A stretch of DNA of 50,956 nucleotides from positions 8,100,070 through 8,151,025 of the forward strand of contig NZ_CM002285.1 of the NCBI RefSeq assembly GCF_000497445.1, read 5' to 3'. Made by a program: the position numbers and the translations under genes. This document shows, piece after piece, positions 27,415 through 36,357 of this stretch. Below the pieces are notes generated by a model. The model had not been told where the DNA came from and made no database searches. It worked only from the letters and a program-made list of their open reading frames with translations. The first letter of the stretch is position 1; every line of letters begins with the position of its first letter. This DNA comes from Streptomyces roseochromogenus subsp. oscitans DS 12.976 (GTDB taxonomy: Bacteria > Actinomycetota > Actinomycetes > Streptomycetales > Streptomycetaceae).

Positions 27415-27760
27415 ACGGAACCCAAGCGCACAACGGCACCCAAGCGCACAGGGGAACCGCGACCGCAACGCGCCTCCGGGGGCTCAGTGCACCCGGCGAC
27501 CTCAACGCGCCCGGGATCCTCATGCGCCCCGTGGCTTCAGCGTGCCCGGGATTCCCATGCGCCCCGTGGCTTCAGCACGCCTGGGGACTCAGTGTGCCCG
27601 GAGACGGCAGTGCGCTCGGTCTGCCTCAGCGGGCCCGAGGCCCCAGTGCGCTCGGTCTGCCTCAGCGGGCCCGAGGCCCCAGTGGGCCCGGCCAGCCCAC
27701 GCACCCTGCGACCCAGTGCGCCCGGCCAGCCCACGCACCCGGCAAGCCCAGCGCACCCTG
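27415..27760. repeat. Degenerate 17-18-bp tandem array in non-coding DNA
   Basis: About eighteen units with the core AGYGCGCCCGG recur every 17-18 bp, so two units make 35-36 bp. Core positions include 27489, 27507, 27524, 27542, 27559, 27577, 27594, 27612, 27631, 27648, 27667, 27684, 27701, 27718, 27735 and 27753. Embedded are a near-identical 35-bp pair (27511-27580) and an exact 36-bp pair (27608-27679). The 35-bp period breaks any reading frame. From 27761 to 28117 I see no gene, only GC-rich DNA with a small GGGGGCACCCCC dyad near 27970. Confidence 0.8.
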
Positions 27761-28117
27761 CGACCCAGGCGACCCCGATGCGCCCGACAGCGCCGTGACT
27801 CTGGGCTCCCCGGTGCGCTGCCCCCACACCCCCAGGGCGGCCTCCCCGAGCTCGCGCTGCGTCCGGCAAGGCCCTCCCAAACCCGTACTGCCTCTAAGGC
27901 CTGTCCGGCGGATCGTGTCGCGGACGCGGGGGCCGGCACGCCCTGCCCTACTGCCCTAAGAGCGTGGGGGCACCCCCATCGCCCCCGCTCACCTGCGCCG
28001 ATGAGGCGCCGTCGATTTCCCGTGACCGGATCCGCCGGACAGGCCCCAGCGTGGCTTTTCCAACTCTCCACCGCCTCCAGTGCGGCCCTCCCGAGCGCGC
28101 CGTCCCCAGTGCCGCCG

Positions 28118-28648
28118 TCACAACCCCCGTATATCCATGCGCAGATGCCAGGTGTACCGCCGGTGCACGGACATCAGTTCTGACTCCAGCGGTGACGGGG
28201 GCACCGCGAGGACCGGGCAGACCGCGTGGGCCAGGCAGTGGCGGCAGACCCGGCCCGAGAAGGCGCGCTGCAGACCGCGTCGGCCCGCGCCCACGACCAG
28301 GACGTCGTCCTCCCGGTCCGCGGTCGCCACCAGCGCCGGGCCCGGAGCGCCGCGGACGACCAGCGCGTGCATCGGCACACCGGGGGCATCTCCGCCGAAG
28401 ATCTCGTCGAGCACCGCGGTCAGCCGCTGTCTGGCCAGCCGCTGCCAGTCCTCGATCAGCAGACCGGCGGCGGGGGAGCGGCGCGCGGCGGGGTCACCGC
28501 CCGGCGGCTCCCAGGCCAGCACGGGCCACAGTTCCGCTCCCAGCCGGCGGGCGAGCGCGGTGGCCCGCCGCAGGGCCGTGACGCTGCCAAGGGAGCCGCT
28601 CACACCGACCACCACCCGAGCGGCCGCCGAGGCGTCGTAACCGGACAT
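28118..28648 (-). CDS. Universal stress protein-like protein
   Basis: This 176-residue single USP domain begins ARVVVGVSGSLGS and ends with a C-terminal strand motif AHAVCPVLAVP. The nucleotide loop reads GAGRRGLQRAFSGR, which departs from the usual G-x2-G-x9-G-S/T, so ATP binding may be altered. A 25-residue C-terminal extension (ESELMSVHRRYTWHLRMDIR) follows the fold. ATG 28648 is preceded by GGGGGAG. It is divergent from the sugar ABC operon. Confidence 0.8.
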   Translation of the reverse strand: MSGYDASAAARVVVGVSGSLGSVTALRRATALARRLGAELWPVLAWEPPGGDPAARRSPAAGLLIEDWQRLARQRLTAVLDEIFGGDAPGVPMHALVVRGAPGPALVATADREDDVLVVGAGRRGLQRAFSGRVCRHCLAHAVCPVLAVPPSPLESELMSVHRRYTWHLRMDIRGL

Positions 28649-28751
28649 CACTCCCCCTTGCTTCCTCCCTTCCATCCCACTCCCGTCCCGGCGATTCGAC
28701 CAGCCGGGCGGACCCTCTCTTTCCGGGCCCCGCAACCTCCTGCGCGACACC

Positions 28752-28780
28752 TTGACGCTCCCGACACCCGTTCCTAGAGT
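28752..28780 (+). promoter_or_regulatory. Strong promoter of the sugar ABC transporter operon
   Basis: TTGACG (28752-28757) and TAGAGT (28775-28780) are separated by exactly 17 bp. The start site would be near 28787, giving a leader of about 138 nt before the binding-protein gene. Confidence 0.8.
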
Positions 28781-28787
28781 CGCCTTT

Positions 28788-28819
28788 CGGAACATTCGGT
28801 ATTTGAAGCGAATGTTTCG
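28788..28819. promoter_or_regulatory. Paired LacI-type operator candidates at the transcription start
   Basis: CGGAACATTCG (28788-28798) and CGAATGTTTCG (28809-28819) are near-mirror copies and together form an inverted repeat with 10-bp spacing over the predicted start site. Each resembles the CGAA-N-TTCG core bound by Streptomyces sugar-operon LacI repressors. Confidence 0.55.
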
Positions 28820-28901
28820 GCACCTCTTCTAGCTGCAGCGGGCGGGCAGCGACATGAGGTGGCCCGCTCTTCTCGGTCAGCACCCTCTCCATGGGCAACT
28901 C

Positions 28902-28912
28902 CGAAAGTTTCG
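28902..28912. promoter_or_regulatory. LacI-type operator candidate next to the ribosome binding site
   Basis: CGAAAGTTTCG is a perfect 11-bp palindrome, twelve bases before the binding-protein start and touching its SD (GAAGGAG). It fits the CGAA-N-TTCG core and could act as a roadblock or translation-proximal operator. Confidence 0.55.
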
Positions 28913-28924
28913 AAGGAGCACACG

Positions 28925-30220
28925 ATGGGCGACCCCGCACTGTCCCGCCGCGGCTTTCTGGCGGCCTCCGTCGCAGCCGGTCTCGGTGTGACCGCGCTCA
29001 GCGGCTGCGGCGGCGACTCGGACGGAGGGTCGTCCTCGGGGACGACCACGATCGAGTGGTGGAACATCTCGACCACGGAGCCTGCCAAGTCCGTCTGGGC
29101 GAACCTGGCCAAGCGGTTCGAGGCCCAGAGCCCCAAGGTCAGGATCAAGATCGTCCAGCTGGAGAACGACGCCTACAAGTCGAAGATGACCGCGCTGACC
29201 GCCTCCGGGAAGCTGCCGGACATCTTCCACACCTGGGGCGGCGGAGTGCTGGGGCAGCAGGTGGACGCGGGGCTGGTCGAGGACCTCACCGACCGCACCG
29301 AGCCCTGGGCCGACGGCCTGCTGCCGGTGGCGAGGCAGCCGTACGTCCTCGGCGACAAGCTGTACGGCATCCCGTTCGACATCGGCATGGTCGGCTTCTG
29401 GTACAACAAGGCGCTCTTCAAGAGAGCCGGCATCGGCGCGCCCCCGACCACCTGGAGCGCCTTCCTGGACGCCGTGCGGAAGCTCAAGTCCGCCGGCATC
29501 ACCCCGCTCGCGCTGGCCGGCAAGGAGAGCTGGACCGGCATGTTCTACTGGGCCTACCTCGCGATGCGCACCGCGGGCGTGGACGCCCTGCACAAGGCCA
29601 ACGACGACAGGGACTTCGGCGGCGCCGGATTCGTCCAGGCCGGGCAGCACCTGAAGGACCTCGTCGGCCTCCAGCCCTTCCAGAAGGGCTTCCTCGGAGC
29701 CGCCTATTCCTCCCCGACCGGGCAGGCGGCGACCGTCGGCAACGGCAAGGCGGCCATGGAACTCATGGGCCAGTGGGCGCCCGTCGTGGAGGCGGACGCG
29801 GGCAAGGGGCTCGGCGCGGACCTCGGCTTCTTCCCGTTCCCCGAGGTCGAGGGCGGCGCCGGGAGGATCACCGAGGTGTTCGGCGGAGGCGGCGGCCACG
29901 CCCTGCGCAAGGGCGCCCCGCAGGCGGCCGTGGACTTCCTGGAGTTCTTCGCCTCCGCGACCACCGACCGCGAACTGGTGCGGAAGACCGGCGTCCTGCC
30001 GGTCGTACCGGCGGCCGAGAGCGCCCTCACCGACCCCCGCGTCAAGGCCGTACAGGCCCGGTTGAAGGGCGCCACCGGCTTCCAGCTCTATCTCGACCAG
30101 GCCTACGCCCCCGCCCTCGGCCAGCAGGTCAACGACAGCGTGGCCGGGCTGATCGCCGGGTCCAAGTCCCCGCGGCAGGTCACGGAGTCGCTCACCAAGG
30201 CCGCGAAGGACGAGCAGTAG
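28925..30220 (+). CDS. Sugar ABC transporter substrate-binding lipoprotein
   Basis: This 431-residue family-1 extracellular solute-binding protein has a twin-arginine-like signal (SRRGFLAAS), a lipobox LSGC and a Ser/Gly linker, then the family hallmarks WWNISTTEPAKSVWANLAKR and LPDIFHTWGGG. It would capture an oligosaccharide or sugar outside the cell. ATG 28925 has GAAGGAG upstream; the reading from 28859 begins in the leader and is rejected. It is the first gene of a three-gene operon with two permeases and no ATPase, the normal layout for Streptomyces importers that share the MsiK ATPase. Confidence 0.9.
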   Translation: MGDPALSRRGFLAASVAAGLGVTALSGCGGDSDGGSSSGTTTIEWWNISTTEPAKSVWANLAKRFEAQSPKVRIKIVQLENDAYKSKMTALTASGKLPDIFHTWGGGVLGQQVDAGLVEDLTDRTEPWADGLLPVARQPYVLGDKLYGIPFDIGMVGFWYNKALFKRAGIGAPPTTWSAFLDAVRKLKSAGITPLALAGKESWTGMFYWAYLAMRTAGVDALHKANDDRDFGGAGFVQAGQHLKDLVGLQPFQKGFLGAAYSSPTGQAATVGNGKAAMELMGQWAPVVEADAGKGLGADLGFFPFPEVEGGAGRITEVFGGGGGHALRKGAPQAAVDFLEFFASATTDRELVRKTGVLPVVPAAESALTDPRVKAVQARLKGATGFQLYLDQAYAPALGQQVNDSVAGLIAGSKSPRQVTESLTKAAKDEQ

Positions 30221-30228
30221 GGCGCGCG

Positions 30229-31224
30229 ATGACCTCTACCTTCCTCCCGGACGAGCGAAGCGGACGGACGGGACCCGACGCCGTCCCGGCGGCCCCGGTG
30301 ACGCACGCCGCTCGGCGACGCACCCTGCACTGGCTCACCGCCGTCGGCCTCCAGCTGCCCGCCCTCGCGCTCTTCGGCGTCCTGGTGCTGCTGCCGATCC
30401 TGTTCGCGTTGTACGCGTCCTTCTTCCGCTGGGGCGGCTTCGGGATGCCGTCGGACTACACCGGCACCGACAACTTCAGCCGTCTGCTGCAGGATCCCGT
30501 GTTCCTCGGCGACCTGTGGCGGTGTCTGCTGCTCGTCGTGCTCTCGCTGGCGCTGCAGCTGCCGTTCGCGCTCGCCATGGCCGTGCTGCTCAACCAGAAG
30601 GTGCGCGGCCGGGCGGTGTACCGGATGCTGTTCTTCGCGCCGTACGTGCTGTCCGAGGCCGTCACCGGCGTGCTGTTCAGCATCATCTTCGCTCCGGACG
30701 AGGGTCTGGCCGACCATGTCCTCAAGGCCATCGGCCTCGGCGGGCTCGGCGGCCAGTGGTTCGCCGGCACCTCCACCGTGCTGGCCACGCTCTTCCTCGT
30801 CATGACATGGAAGTATTTCGGCTTCCACATGATGCTCTACCTGGCCGGACTCCAGGCCCTGCCCGCCGAGTTGACCGAGGCGGCGATCGTCGACGGCGCG
30901 AACCCCTGGCAGCGTTTCCGGTACATCACCCTGCCGCTGCTCGCGCCCACCCTGCGGATCAGTGTCTTCCTGTCCGTGATCGGGTCGATCCAGCTGTTCG
31001 ACCTGGTGTGGGTGGTCACCGCGGGCGGCCCCGACCACCATTCCGAGACGATGGCCGTGACCATGTTCCAGTACGGCTTCAAGCGCTACCAGGTCGGCTA
31101 CGCCAGCGCGATCAGCGTGGTCATGTTCGCCATCAGTCTCGTCTTCGCCCTCGCCTACCAGCGGTTCGTCCTGCGCCGCGACCTCGAAGGGGCCACCACG
31201 AACATGAGGGGAGCGGGAACATGA
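30229..31224 (+). CDS. Sugar ABC transporter permease, MalF type
   Basis: This 331-residue permease has a hydrophilic N-terminus of 35 residues and about six transmembrane helices (the first around LALFGVLVLLPILFALYASF). The cytoplasmic coupling loop ELTEAAIVDGANPWQRFRYI contacts the ATPase. It forms the channel with the following gene product. ATG 30229 lies eight bases after the binding-protein stop with no strong SD, so translation is probably coupled; the end overlaps the next start by 4 bp (ATGA). Confidence 0.9.
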   Translation: MTSTFLPDERSGRTGPDAVPAAPVTHAARRRTLHWLTAVGLQLPALALFGVLVLLPILFALYASFFRWGGFGMPSDYTGTDNFSRLLQDPVFLGDLWRCLLLVVLSLALQLPFALAMAVLLNQKVRGRAVYRMLFFAPYVLSEAVTGVLFSIIFAPDEGLADHVLKAIGLGGLGGQWFAGTSTVLATLFLVMTWKYFGFHMMLYLAGLQALPAELTEAAIVDGANPWQRFRYITLPLLAPTLRISVFLSVIGSIQLFDLVWVVTAGGPDHHSETMAVTMFQYGFKRYQVGYASAISVVMFAISLVFALAYQRFVLRRDLEGATTNMRGAGT

Positions 31225-32051
31225 GCGTCCGCCGCAGGGGCCGTACGCTGCCTGGGCATGTGGTCCTGGTGGCGGTCGGCGCGGTGATGGCCGTACCGCT
31301 GCTGTACGCGCTGCTCTCCGGCTTCAAGTCCACCGACCAGCTGTCCCGCAACCCGGTGGGACTGCCCAGCCCCTGGGTGTTCGCCAACTACGGCGACATC
31401 CTCGGCTCGGGCTCCTTCTGGCGGCTGGTCGGCAACAGCACGCTGATCGCGGTCGGTACGACGCTGCTCGTCGTCGCGGTCTCCGCGCTCGCCGCCTTCT
31501 CCTTCGCGCGTTTCGCCTTCCGGGGCCGGGAAGCGCTGTTCACGCTGTTCACGATGGGGCTGATGTTCCCGTTCGCGGTGGCGGCGCTGCCGCTGTTCCT
31601 GCTGCTGCGGTCGCTGGGGCTGCTGGACAACCCGCTGGGTGTGATCCTTCCGCAGGCCGCGTTCGGGCTGCCGATGACGATCATCATCCTGCGCGGCTTC
31701 TTCCGGCAGATCCCGGGCGAGCTGGAGGAGGCGGCCACGCTCGACGGCTGCGGACCGCTCGGGTTCTTCTGGCGGGTACTGCTGCCGATGGCCCGGCCGG
31801 CGCTCGGCACGGTCTCCGTCCTCGCCCTCGTCACCAGCTGGAACAACTTCTTTCTGCCGCTGCTGGTGTTCACCGACTCCACCTGGTGGACCATTCCGAT
31901 CGGGGTGCAGCAGTTCCAGGGCCAGTACTCCGCCGACACCGCGCGCGTCTTCGCCTACCTCGTGCTCGCCATGGTCCCCGCCCTGGCCTTCTACTCGGTC
32001 GCCGAACGCCAGCTCGTCGGCGGTCTCACCGCGGGTGCCACCAAGGGGTGA
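31221..32051 (+). CDS. Sugar ABC transporter permease, MalG type
   Basis: This 276-residue permease has about six transmembrane helices. The EAA coupling loop reads ELEEAATLDGCGPLGFFWRV, and the N-terminal region has VVLVAVGAVMAVPLLYALLSGFKS. It pairs with the upstream permease. ATG 31221 overlaps the previous stop. No ATPase or glycosidase follows, so the substrate cannot be guessed from neighbours. Confidence 0.9.
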   Translation: MSVRRRGRTLPGHVVLVAVGAVMAVPLLYALLSGFKSTDQLSRNPVGLPSPWVFANYGDILGSGSFWRLVGNSTLIAVGTTLLVVAVSALAAFSFARFAFRGREALFTLFTMGLMFPFAVAALPLFLLLRSLGLLDNPLGVILPQAAFGLPMTIIILRGFFRQIPGELEEAATLDGCGPLGFFWRVLLPMARPALGTVSVLALVTSWNNFFLPLLVFTDSTWWTIPIGVQQFQGQYSADTARVFAYLVLAMVPALAFYSVAERQLVGGLTAGATKG

Positions 32052-32172
32052 GCCGCCGTACGAGGCGCTCCGCCGATGTGCGGTCACCGACCGTGACCAC
32101 CCCCGGACACGCGTCGGGGCCGGTGCGCACCAGACGGGTGCGGCCGGCCCCTGGAGGTCGCTCGTCCTCCGC

Positions 32173-32409
32173 TCAGGCGGCGGTCATCACTTGGTCCGCA
32201 CCCGGCGGGCGGTGCGGACCGATGATCCGGCCGTCGGGCAGCAGCTCACCGGTGTCCTCGAAGAGCAGGACGCCGTTGCACAGCAGACTCCATCCCTGCT
32301 CCGGGTGGTGCGCCACGAGACGGGCGGACTCCCGGTCGGCGGACTCGGCTGGTGGACACGGCGGCTGGTGCTGGCACATGGGTGGGATCTTTCGCTCTGT
32401 CGTGGTCAT
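32173..32409 (-). CDS. DUF5999-family small protein
   Basis: This 78-residue actinomycete-specific protein has the conserved core MCQHQPPCPPAESADRE, then ARLVAHHPEQGWSLLCNG and FEDTGELLPDG. The cysteines and histidines at its start could bind metal (inference). ATG 32409 has GGGGGA five bases upstream; a shorter form from ATG 32379 (68 residues) is possible and is the version starting at MCQH. The function is unknown. Confidence 0.75.
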   Translation of the reverse strand: MTTTERKIPPMCQHQPPCPPAESADRESARLVAHHPEQGWSLLCNGVLLFEDTGELLPDGRIIGPHRPPGADQVMTAA

Positions 32410-32669
32410 GGCCATCCCCCGTGGTGATAAGTCGGTCGGAACCCAGTGTTGCCCCCTGGGCGTCATTCCGCAGGGATTTCGCGGCACCGCTTCTCACAGG
32501 TTCATGACGCGTCACCCGGGCGGACGGTTCAGTCCAAGTGCACTGTCCCTTTGGGTGGTTCGCAGTGGCCGGATGGGGCTAGTCCATACAGGCTGCCAGA
32601 CGCCCTGACATGAACGTACCCCGCTCCCCTTCCGGGCAAGCGGGGTACGACGCGGCCGTCGCGCGGTCC

Positions 32670-33269
32670 TCAGGCGGGCGAGCCCAGCACCGGTGGCCCC
32701 AGCAGCGGCACCGGAGTCGCGCGCTGGGTCAGCACCGGCAGCAACTCCGTGACCGGGAACGGGCGGTGTGTCGGTATGCCGGGCGGAGCCGGCGCCAGCG
32801 GGACGAGCAGATCGGTGTCGGCCGGATGCCCCTCGGCTCCGTCGGCGCCTGTGTCGCCGTGCAGCCACAGGGTGAGCATGTACAGACCGGGTACCGACAG
32901 CAGTCTGGCCTGGTAGGGCTGTTGCAGCGTCTCGGCCTGCTGCACGGCGCGCTCGGTGGAGGTGACGTAGGGACCCTCGAAGAAGTGCGAGAAGGCCCAG
33001 CCGTCGGGTGTGAGCATGGTCTCGGCCGCGGCCACCGCACGCTCGCCGGACCGTATCAGGAAGCGCCAGCCGGCCAGCCGGGTCGCGGACAGGCCCTGCG
33101 CGGTGATCCGGTCCAGGACATGCACGGGCAGCGGGAGTTCGGGTGTCGTCGGGCCCTGCGCGGCACGCAGGGAGGGGGTGCGGGCCTCACGGACCGCGGT
33201 GGGTGAGCCGAGGGCGGCGAGGACGGAACGCAGGGCGGGCGCGGGGGCAGGGGGCACGTGCAGCGGCAT
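32670..33269 (-). CDS. Conserved hypothetical protein
   Basis: This 199-residue soluble protein begins MPLHVPPAPAPALRSVLAAL and has a mixed alpha/beta middle (LAGWRFLIRSGERAVAAAET, then GLYMLTLWLHGD) and a Pro-rich C-terminal third. It has no signal peptide or membrane helix, and I recognise no domain. ATG 33269 follows GAGAGG with about eight bases spacing, better than the GTG/ATG options upstream (33287, 33407). Confidence 0.65.
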   Translation of the reverse strand: MPLHVPPAPAPALRSVLAALGSPTAVREARTPSLRAAQGPTTPELPLPVHVLDRITAQGLSATRLAGWRFLIRSGERAVAAAETMLTPDGWAFSHFFEGPYVTSTERAVQQAETLQQPYQARLLSVPGLYMLTLWLHGDTGADGAEGHPADTDLLVPLAPAPPGIPTHRPFPVTELLPVLTQRATPVPLLGPPVLGSPA

Positions 33270-33840
33270 ATGGGTCGCCTCTCTCATTCGACAGGCGCGG
33301 CGGCGCGAGGAGGGGTGGGGCGGACGACGCTGTCTGCTCACGCAAGGCCAAAAGGGTGAAGGCCCGGTCGGTGAGCATGGGTGCGGCTCGGGCCTGCCGC
33401 CCGTCACCAGGACGGCCTGAACACGGCAGGAACCAGGACCGAGGGCGTCAGCCTTCTGCCTTGTGGGCGAAGTTTATACGACGTCCGTTCGGCCGTTGTT
33501 TCGTCTATCCGATTTCCGGGAGTGACGCAAGGCGGTAATACGCCGTCGATTTGCGGGACTTCTCCCGGTTCCCTGACCGGTGCGCCACCGCTGACCTCGC
33601 CATACGCGCGGGTAGCGGTCGGCCGAACGTCGTCGGCGTTTTTCACGAGGAGTTCGGGGAACTCGAAGATGCGGACTGTTGCATGCCCCGTGAATGTGCC
33701 GCGGGGAACATTCCGACAGAGTAGCGGGCACCGCGCTCGCACGGGACGTTATCGATCGCTTCGGCTGGGCATCATCCCCCCACTGACCGGGAGCCCGGCG
33801 GCCGGAACGTCGGCCCGCCCATCCGAGGAGGGACACTTCG
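33270..33840. other. Divergent intergenic region, 571 bp, lower GC
   Basis: This stretch between divergent genes is visibly richer in A and T (especially 33460-33560 and 33640-33770) than its surroundings. I find no convincing gene. It should contain the promoters of both neighbours, but no -35/-10 pair was clear. A small GGCG-GTAATA-CGCC dyad lies at 33533-33546. Confidence 0.5.
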
Positions 33841-35376
33841 ATGGGGGAGAAGGTCGTGGCAGGGCAGTTCGACCTGTCCGATCGCCAGCGCTACCGCGAA
33901 AAGCTCCAGAAGTGCCTCACGGGACTGGAGCGGCTGTTGCGCGAGAAGAGATTCGACCGCCCCAAGAACCTCATGGGAGTCGAGATCGAATTGAATCTCG
34001 CTGGACCCGACGGTATGCCGAAAATGTTGAACGGGCAGGTACTGGAGCGCATCGCGAGCCGCGATTTCCAAACAGAACTCGCCATGTTCAATCTGGAAGT
34101 CAACATCGCCCCACACCGATTGGGCGGCCGGGTATTCGACCGGCTCGCCGAGGAACTGCGCATCTCGCTCGCCTACGCCGATCGCAAAGCCGGTGAGGTG
34201 GACGCGGGCATCGTCATGATCGGCATCCTGCCCACGCTCGACCGCGACCACCTGGTCTCCGCCAACCTCTCCGAGGTCGACCGCTACACCCTGCTCAACG
34301 ACCAGATCGTGGCCGCGCGCGGAGAGGACTTCCGGCTCGACATCGAGGGCGTGGAGCACCTCGTGTGCACGTCCAAGTCGATCGTCCCGGAGGCCGCGTG
34401 CACCTCCGTACAGCTGCACTTGCAGGTCACCCCGGCACGGTTCGCGGACGTGTGGAACGCGGCGCAGGTGGCGACCGCAGCGCAGATCGCCGTCGGCGCC
34501 AACTCGCCGTTCCTGTTCGGCCGCGAGCTGTGGCGCGAGTCCCGGCCCCCGCTGTTCCTGCAGTCCACCGACACCCGCCCGCCCGAACTGCAGGCACAGG
34601 GCGTACGGCCGCGCACCTGGTTCGGCGAGCGGTGGATCAGCTCCGCGCAAGAGCTGTTCGAGGAGAACCTGCGCTACTTCCCGGCCCTGCTGCCGATCTG
34701 CGACGACGAGGAGCCGCTGGACGTCGTCGCGGCCGGCGGCACGCCCGGACTCGCCGAACTGGTGCTGCACAACGGCACGATCTACCGATGGAACCGGCCG
34801 GTCTACGGCATCGCGGACGGCGTCCCGCACCTCAGGGTGGAGAACCGGGTGCTGCCGGCCGGGCCGACCATCACCGATGTGATCGCCAACGCGGCCTTCT
34901 ACTACGGCCTGGTCCGCGCCCTCGCCGAGGAGTCCCGGCCGGTGTGGACCCGGTTGCCCTTCGCCGCGGCCGAGGCCAACTTCGACACCGCGTGCCGGTA
35001 CGGCATCGACGCGCGGTTCGTATGGCCCCGGCGAGGGCGCTACGGCGGCACGGGAGTGGTCGACGCGGTCACCCTGATCCGCGACGAGCTGCTGCCGCTG
35101 GCCGCGGCCGGGCTGGACGCGTGGGGTGTGGAGGCGGCCGACCGCGACCTGTACCTGGGCGTCATCGAGGAGCGCTGCCGGCGCCGGGTGAACGGGGCGT
35201 CCTGGCAGGCGGCCACCTTCCATCGGGCGCTGGAGCAGGGGCTGAACCGTGACGGCGCGCTCGCCGCCACGACGCGGAGGTACGCCGAGCTGATGCATGT
35301 GGGGGAGCCGGTGCACACATGGCCGGTGGGGTTGCCTGAGCGGGTCGCTCCGCTGGGTTTTGCCGACCTGGGTTGA
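33841..35376 (+). CDS. Glutamate-cysteine ligase family (GCS2) protein
   Basis: This 511-residue carboxylate-amine ligase has the family motif LMGVEIELNLAGPDG at residues 43-57 (glutamate-rich metal site), MFNLEVNIAPH, and SIVPEAACTSVQLHLQVTP. Family members join glutamate and cysteine or a similar amine using ATP. Streptomyces make mycothiol rather than glutathione; EgtA makes gamma-glutamylcysteine for ergothioneine, but no egtB, egtC or egtD is nearby, so the product is uncertain. ATG 33841 has GAGGAGGG upstream. The first 100 codons use more A/T-ending codons than the rest. Confidence 0.85.
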   Translation: MGEKVVAGQFDLSDRQRYREKLQKCLTGLERLLREKRFDRPKNLMGVEIELNLAGPDGMPKMLNGQVLERIASRDFQTELAMFNLEVNIAPHRLGGRVFDRLAEELRISLAYADRKAGEVDAGIVMIGILPTLDRDHLVSANLSEVDRYTLLNDQIVAARGEDFRLDIEGVEHLVCTSKSIVPEAACTSVQLHLQVTPARFADVWNAAQVATAAQIAVGANSPFLFGRELWRESRPPLFLQSTDTRPPELQAQGVRPRTWFGERWISSAQELFEENLRYFPALLPICDDEEPLDVVAAGGTPGLAELVLHNGTIYRWNRPVYGIADGVPHLRVENRVLPAGPTITDVIANAAFYYGLVRALAEESRPVWTRLPFAAAEANFDTACRYGIDARFVWPRRGRYGGTGVVDAVTLIRDELLPLAAAGLDAWGVEAADRDLYLGVIEERCRRRVNGASWQAATFHRALEQGLNRDGALAATTRRYAELMHVGEPVHTWPVGLPERVAPLGFADLG

Positions 35377-35548
35377 GCGTCGTACAGACCGGCGGACCCC
35401 GCCGTCCTGGCGGAAAGAACGTCTGGCGTGGTGAGGTGTGCCGGGGCTGCTCGTGTGCGGCGGCCCGGTACGCCGTCCGCACATCTGCTTCTGCGATCCT
35501 TGCGGGGCGAAGGTGGGCCAGGGGCCCGTGAGCCGCAGGGAGGCAGGG

Positions 35549-36349
35549 GTGCAGGTGGAGGCTGACTCGGTGACCGCATCCGGGGCGCGCGAGCGTGACC
35601 CGCGGCGGATCCTGCGGGACGAGACTCTGCTCGTGCTCGGGCTCTCGCTGGGGGCGAGCGGGGTCTCCGCGCTGATCAGCTTCATCGGCTCGGTCACCAA
35701 GCCCGGCGGCCTGAAGAACCAGGCGGCCACCCTCAACGCCTCGGCCGCGCCCGGCCGCCCCTGGCTGGACCTGGCCTGGCAGCTGTTCGGCATCGCCACC
35801 GCGCTGGTCCCCGTCGCCCTGGTCGCCCACCTGCTGCTGCGCGAGGGCGCGGGCCTGCGCACCCTCGGCTTCGACCGCACCCGCCCCTGGCCCGACCTGG
35901 CCCGGGGCGCCGGGATCGCGGCGGTGATCGGCAGCACCGGGATCGCCTTCTACCTGGCCGCCCGCGGCCTCGGCTTCAACCTCACGGTCGTCCCCGAGGC
36001 GCTGCCGGACGTGTGGTGGAAGTACCCGGTACTGATCCTGTCCGCCCTGCAGAACGCGGTCCTCGAAGAGGTCATCGTCGTCGGCTATCTGCTGCGCAGG
36101 CTGGGCCAGTTGGGCTGGAGCCCGGGGACCGCTCTGGTGGCCAGCGCGGTCCTGCGCGGCTCGTACCACCTCTACCAGGGCGTCGGCGGCTTCCTCGGAA
36201 ACATGGTCATGGGCGTGGTGTTCGTGTACCTGTACCGCCGCTGGGGGCGGGTCGGTCCGCTGGTCGTCGCGCACTCCCTGCTCGACATCGGCGCCTTCGT
36301 CGGTTACGCCCTCCTCGCGGGCAAGGTGGGCTGGCTGCCGACGGCCTGA
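35549..36349 (+). CDS. CPBP family intramembrane endopeptidase
   Basis: This 266-residue membrane protein has about seven transmembrane helices. The CPBP (CAAX protease/bacteriocin-processing, Rce1-like) motifs are present: EEVIVVGYLLRRL for the paired catalytic glutamates, SYHLYQG and VAHSLLD with the metal-ligand histidines. It probably cleaves within or near the membrane; the substrate is unknown. GTG 35549 has GGGAGG five bases upstream; an earlier GTG at 35528 is possible. Confidence 0.85.
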   Translation: MQVEADSVTASGARERDPRRILRDETLLVLGLSLGASGVSALISFIGSVTKPGGLKNQAATLNASAAPGRPWLDLAWQLFGIATALVPVALVAHLLLREGAGLRTLGFDRTRPWPDLARGAGIAAVIGSTGIAFYLAARGLGFNLTVVPEALPDVWWKYPVLILSALQNAVLEEVIVVGYLLRRLGQLGWSPGTALVASAVLRGSYHLYQGVGGFLGNMVMGVVFVYLYRRWGRVGPLVVAHSLLDIGAFVGYALLAGKVGWLPTA

Positions 36350-36357
36350 GCGCCGTA

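Noticed and set aside
27412..28581. Several plus- and minus-strand frames with Pro/Ala/Ser repeats
   Set aside because: The repeats have a 17-18-bp period that changes frame each unit, starts are TTG or GTG without SD, and no domain is recognisable.
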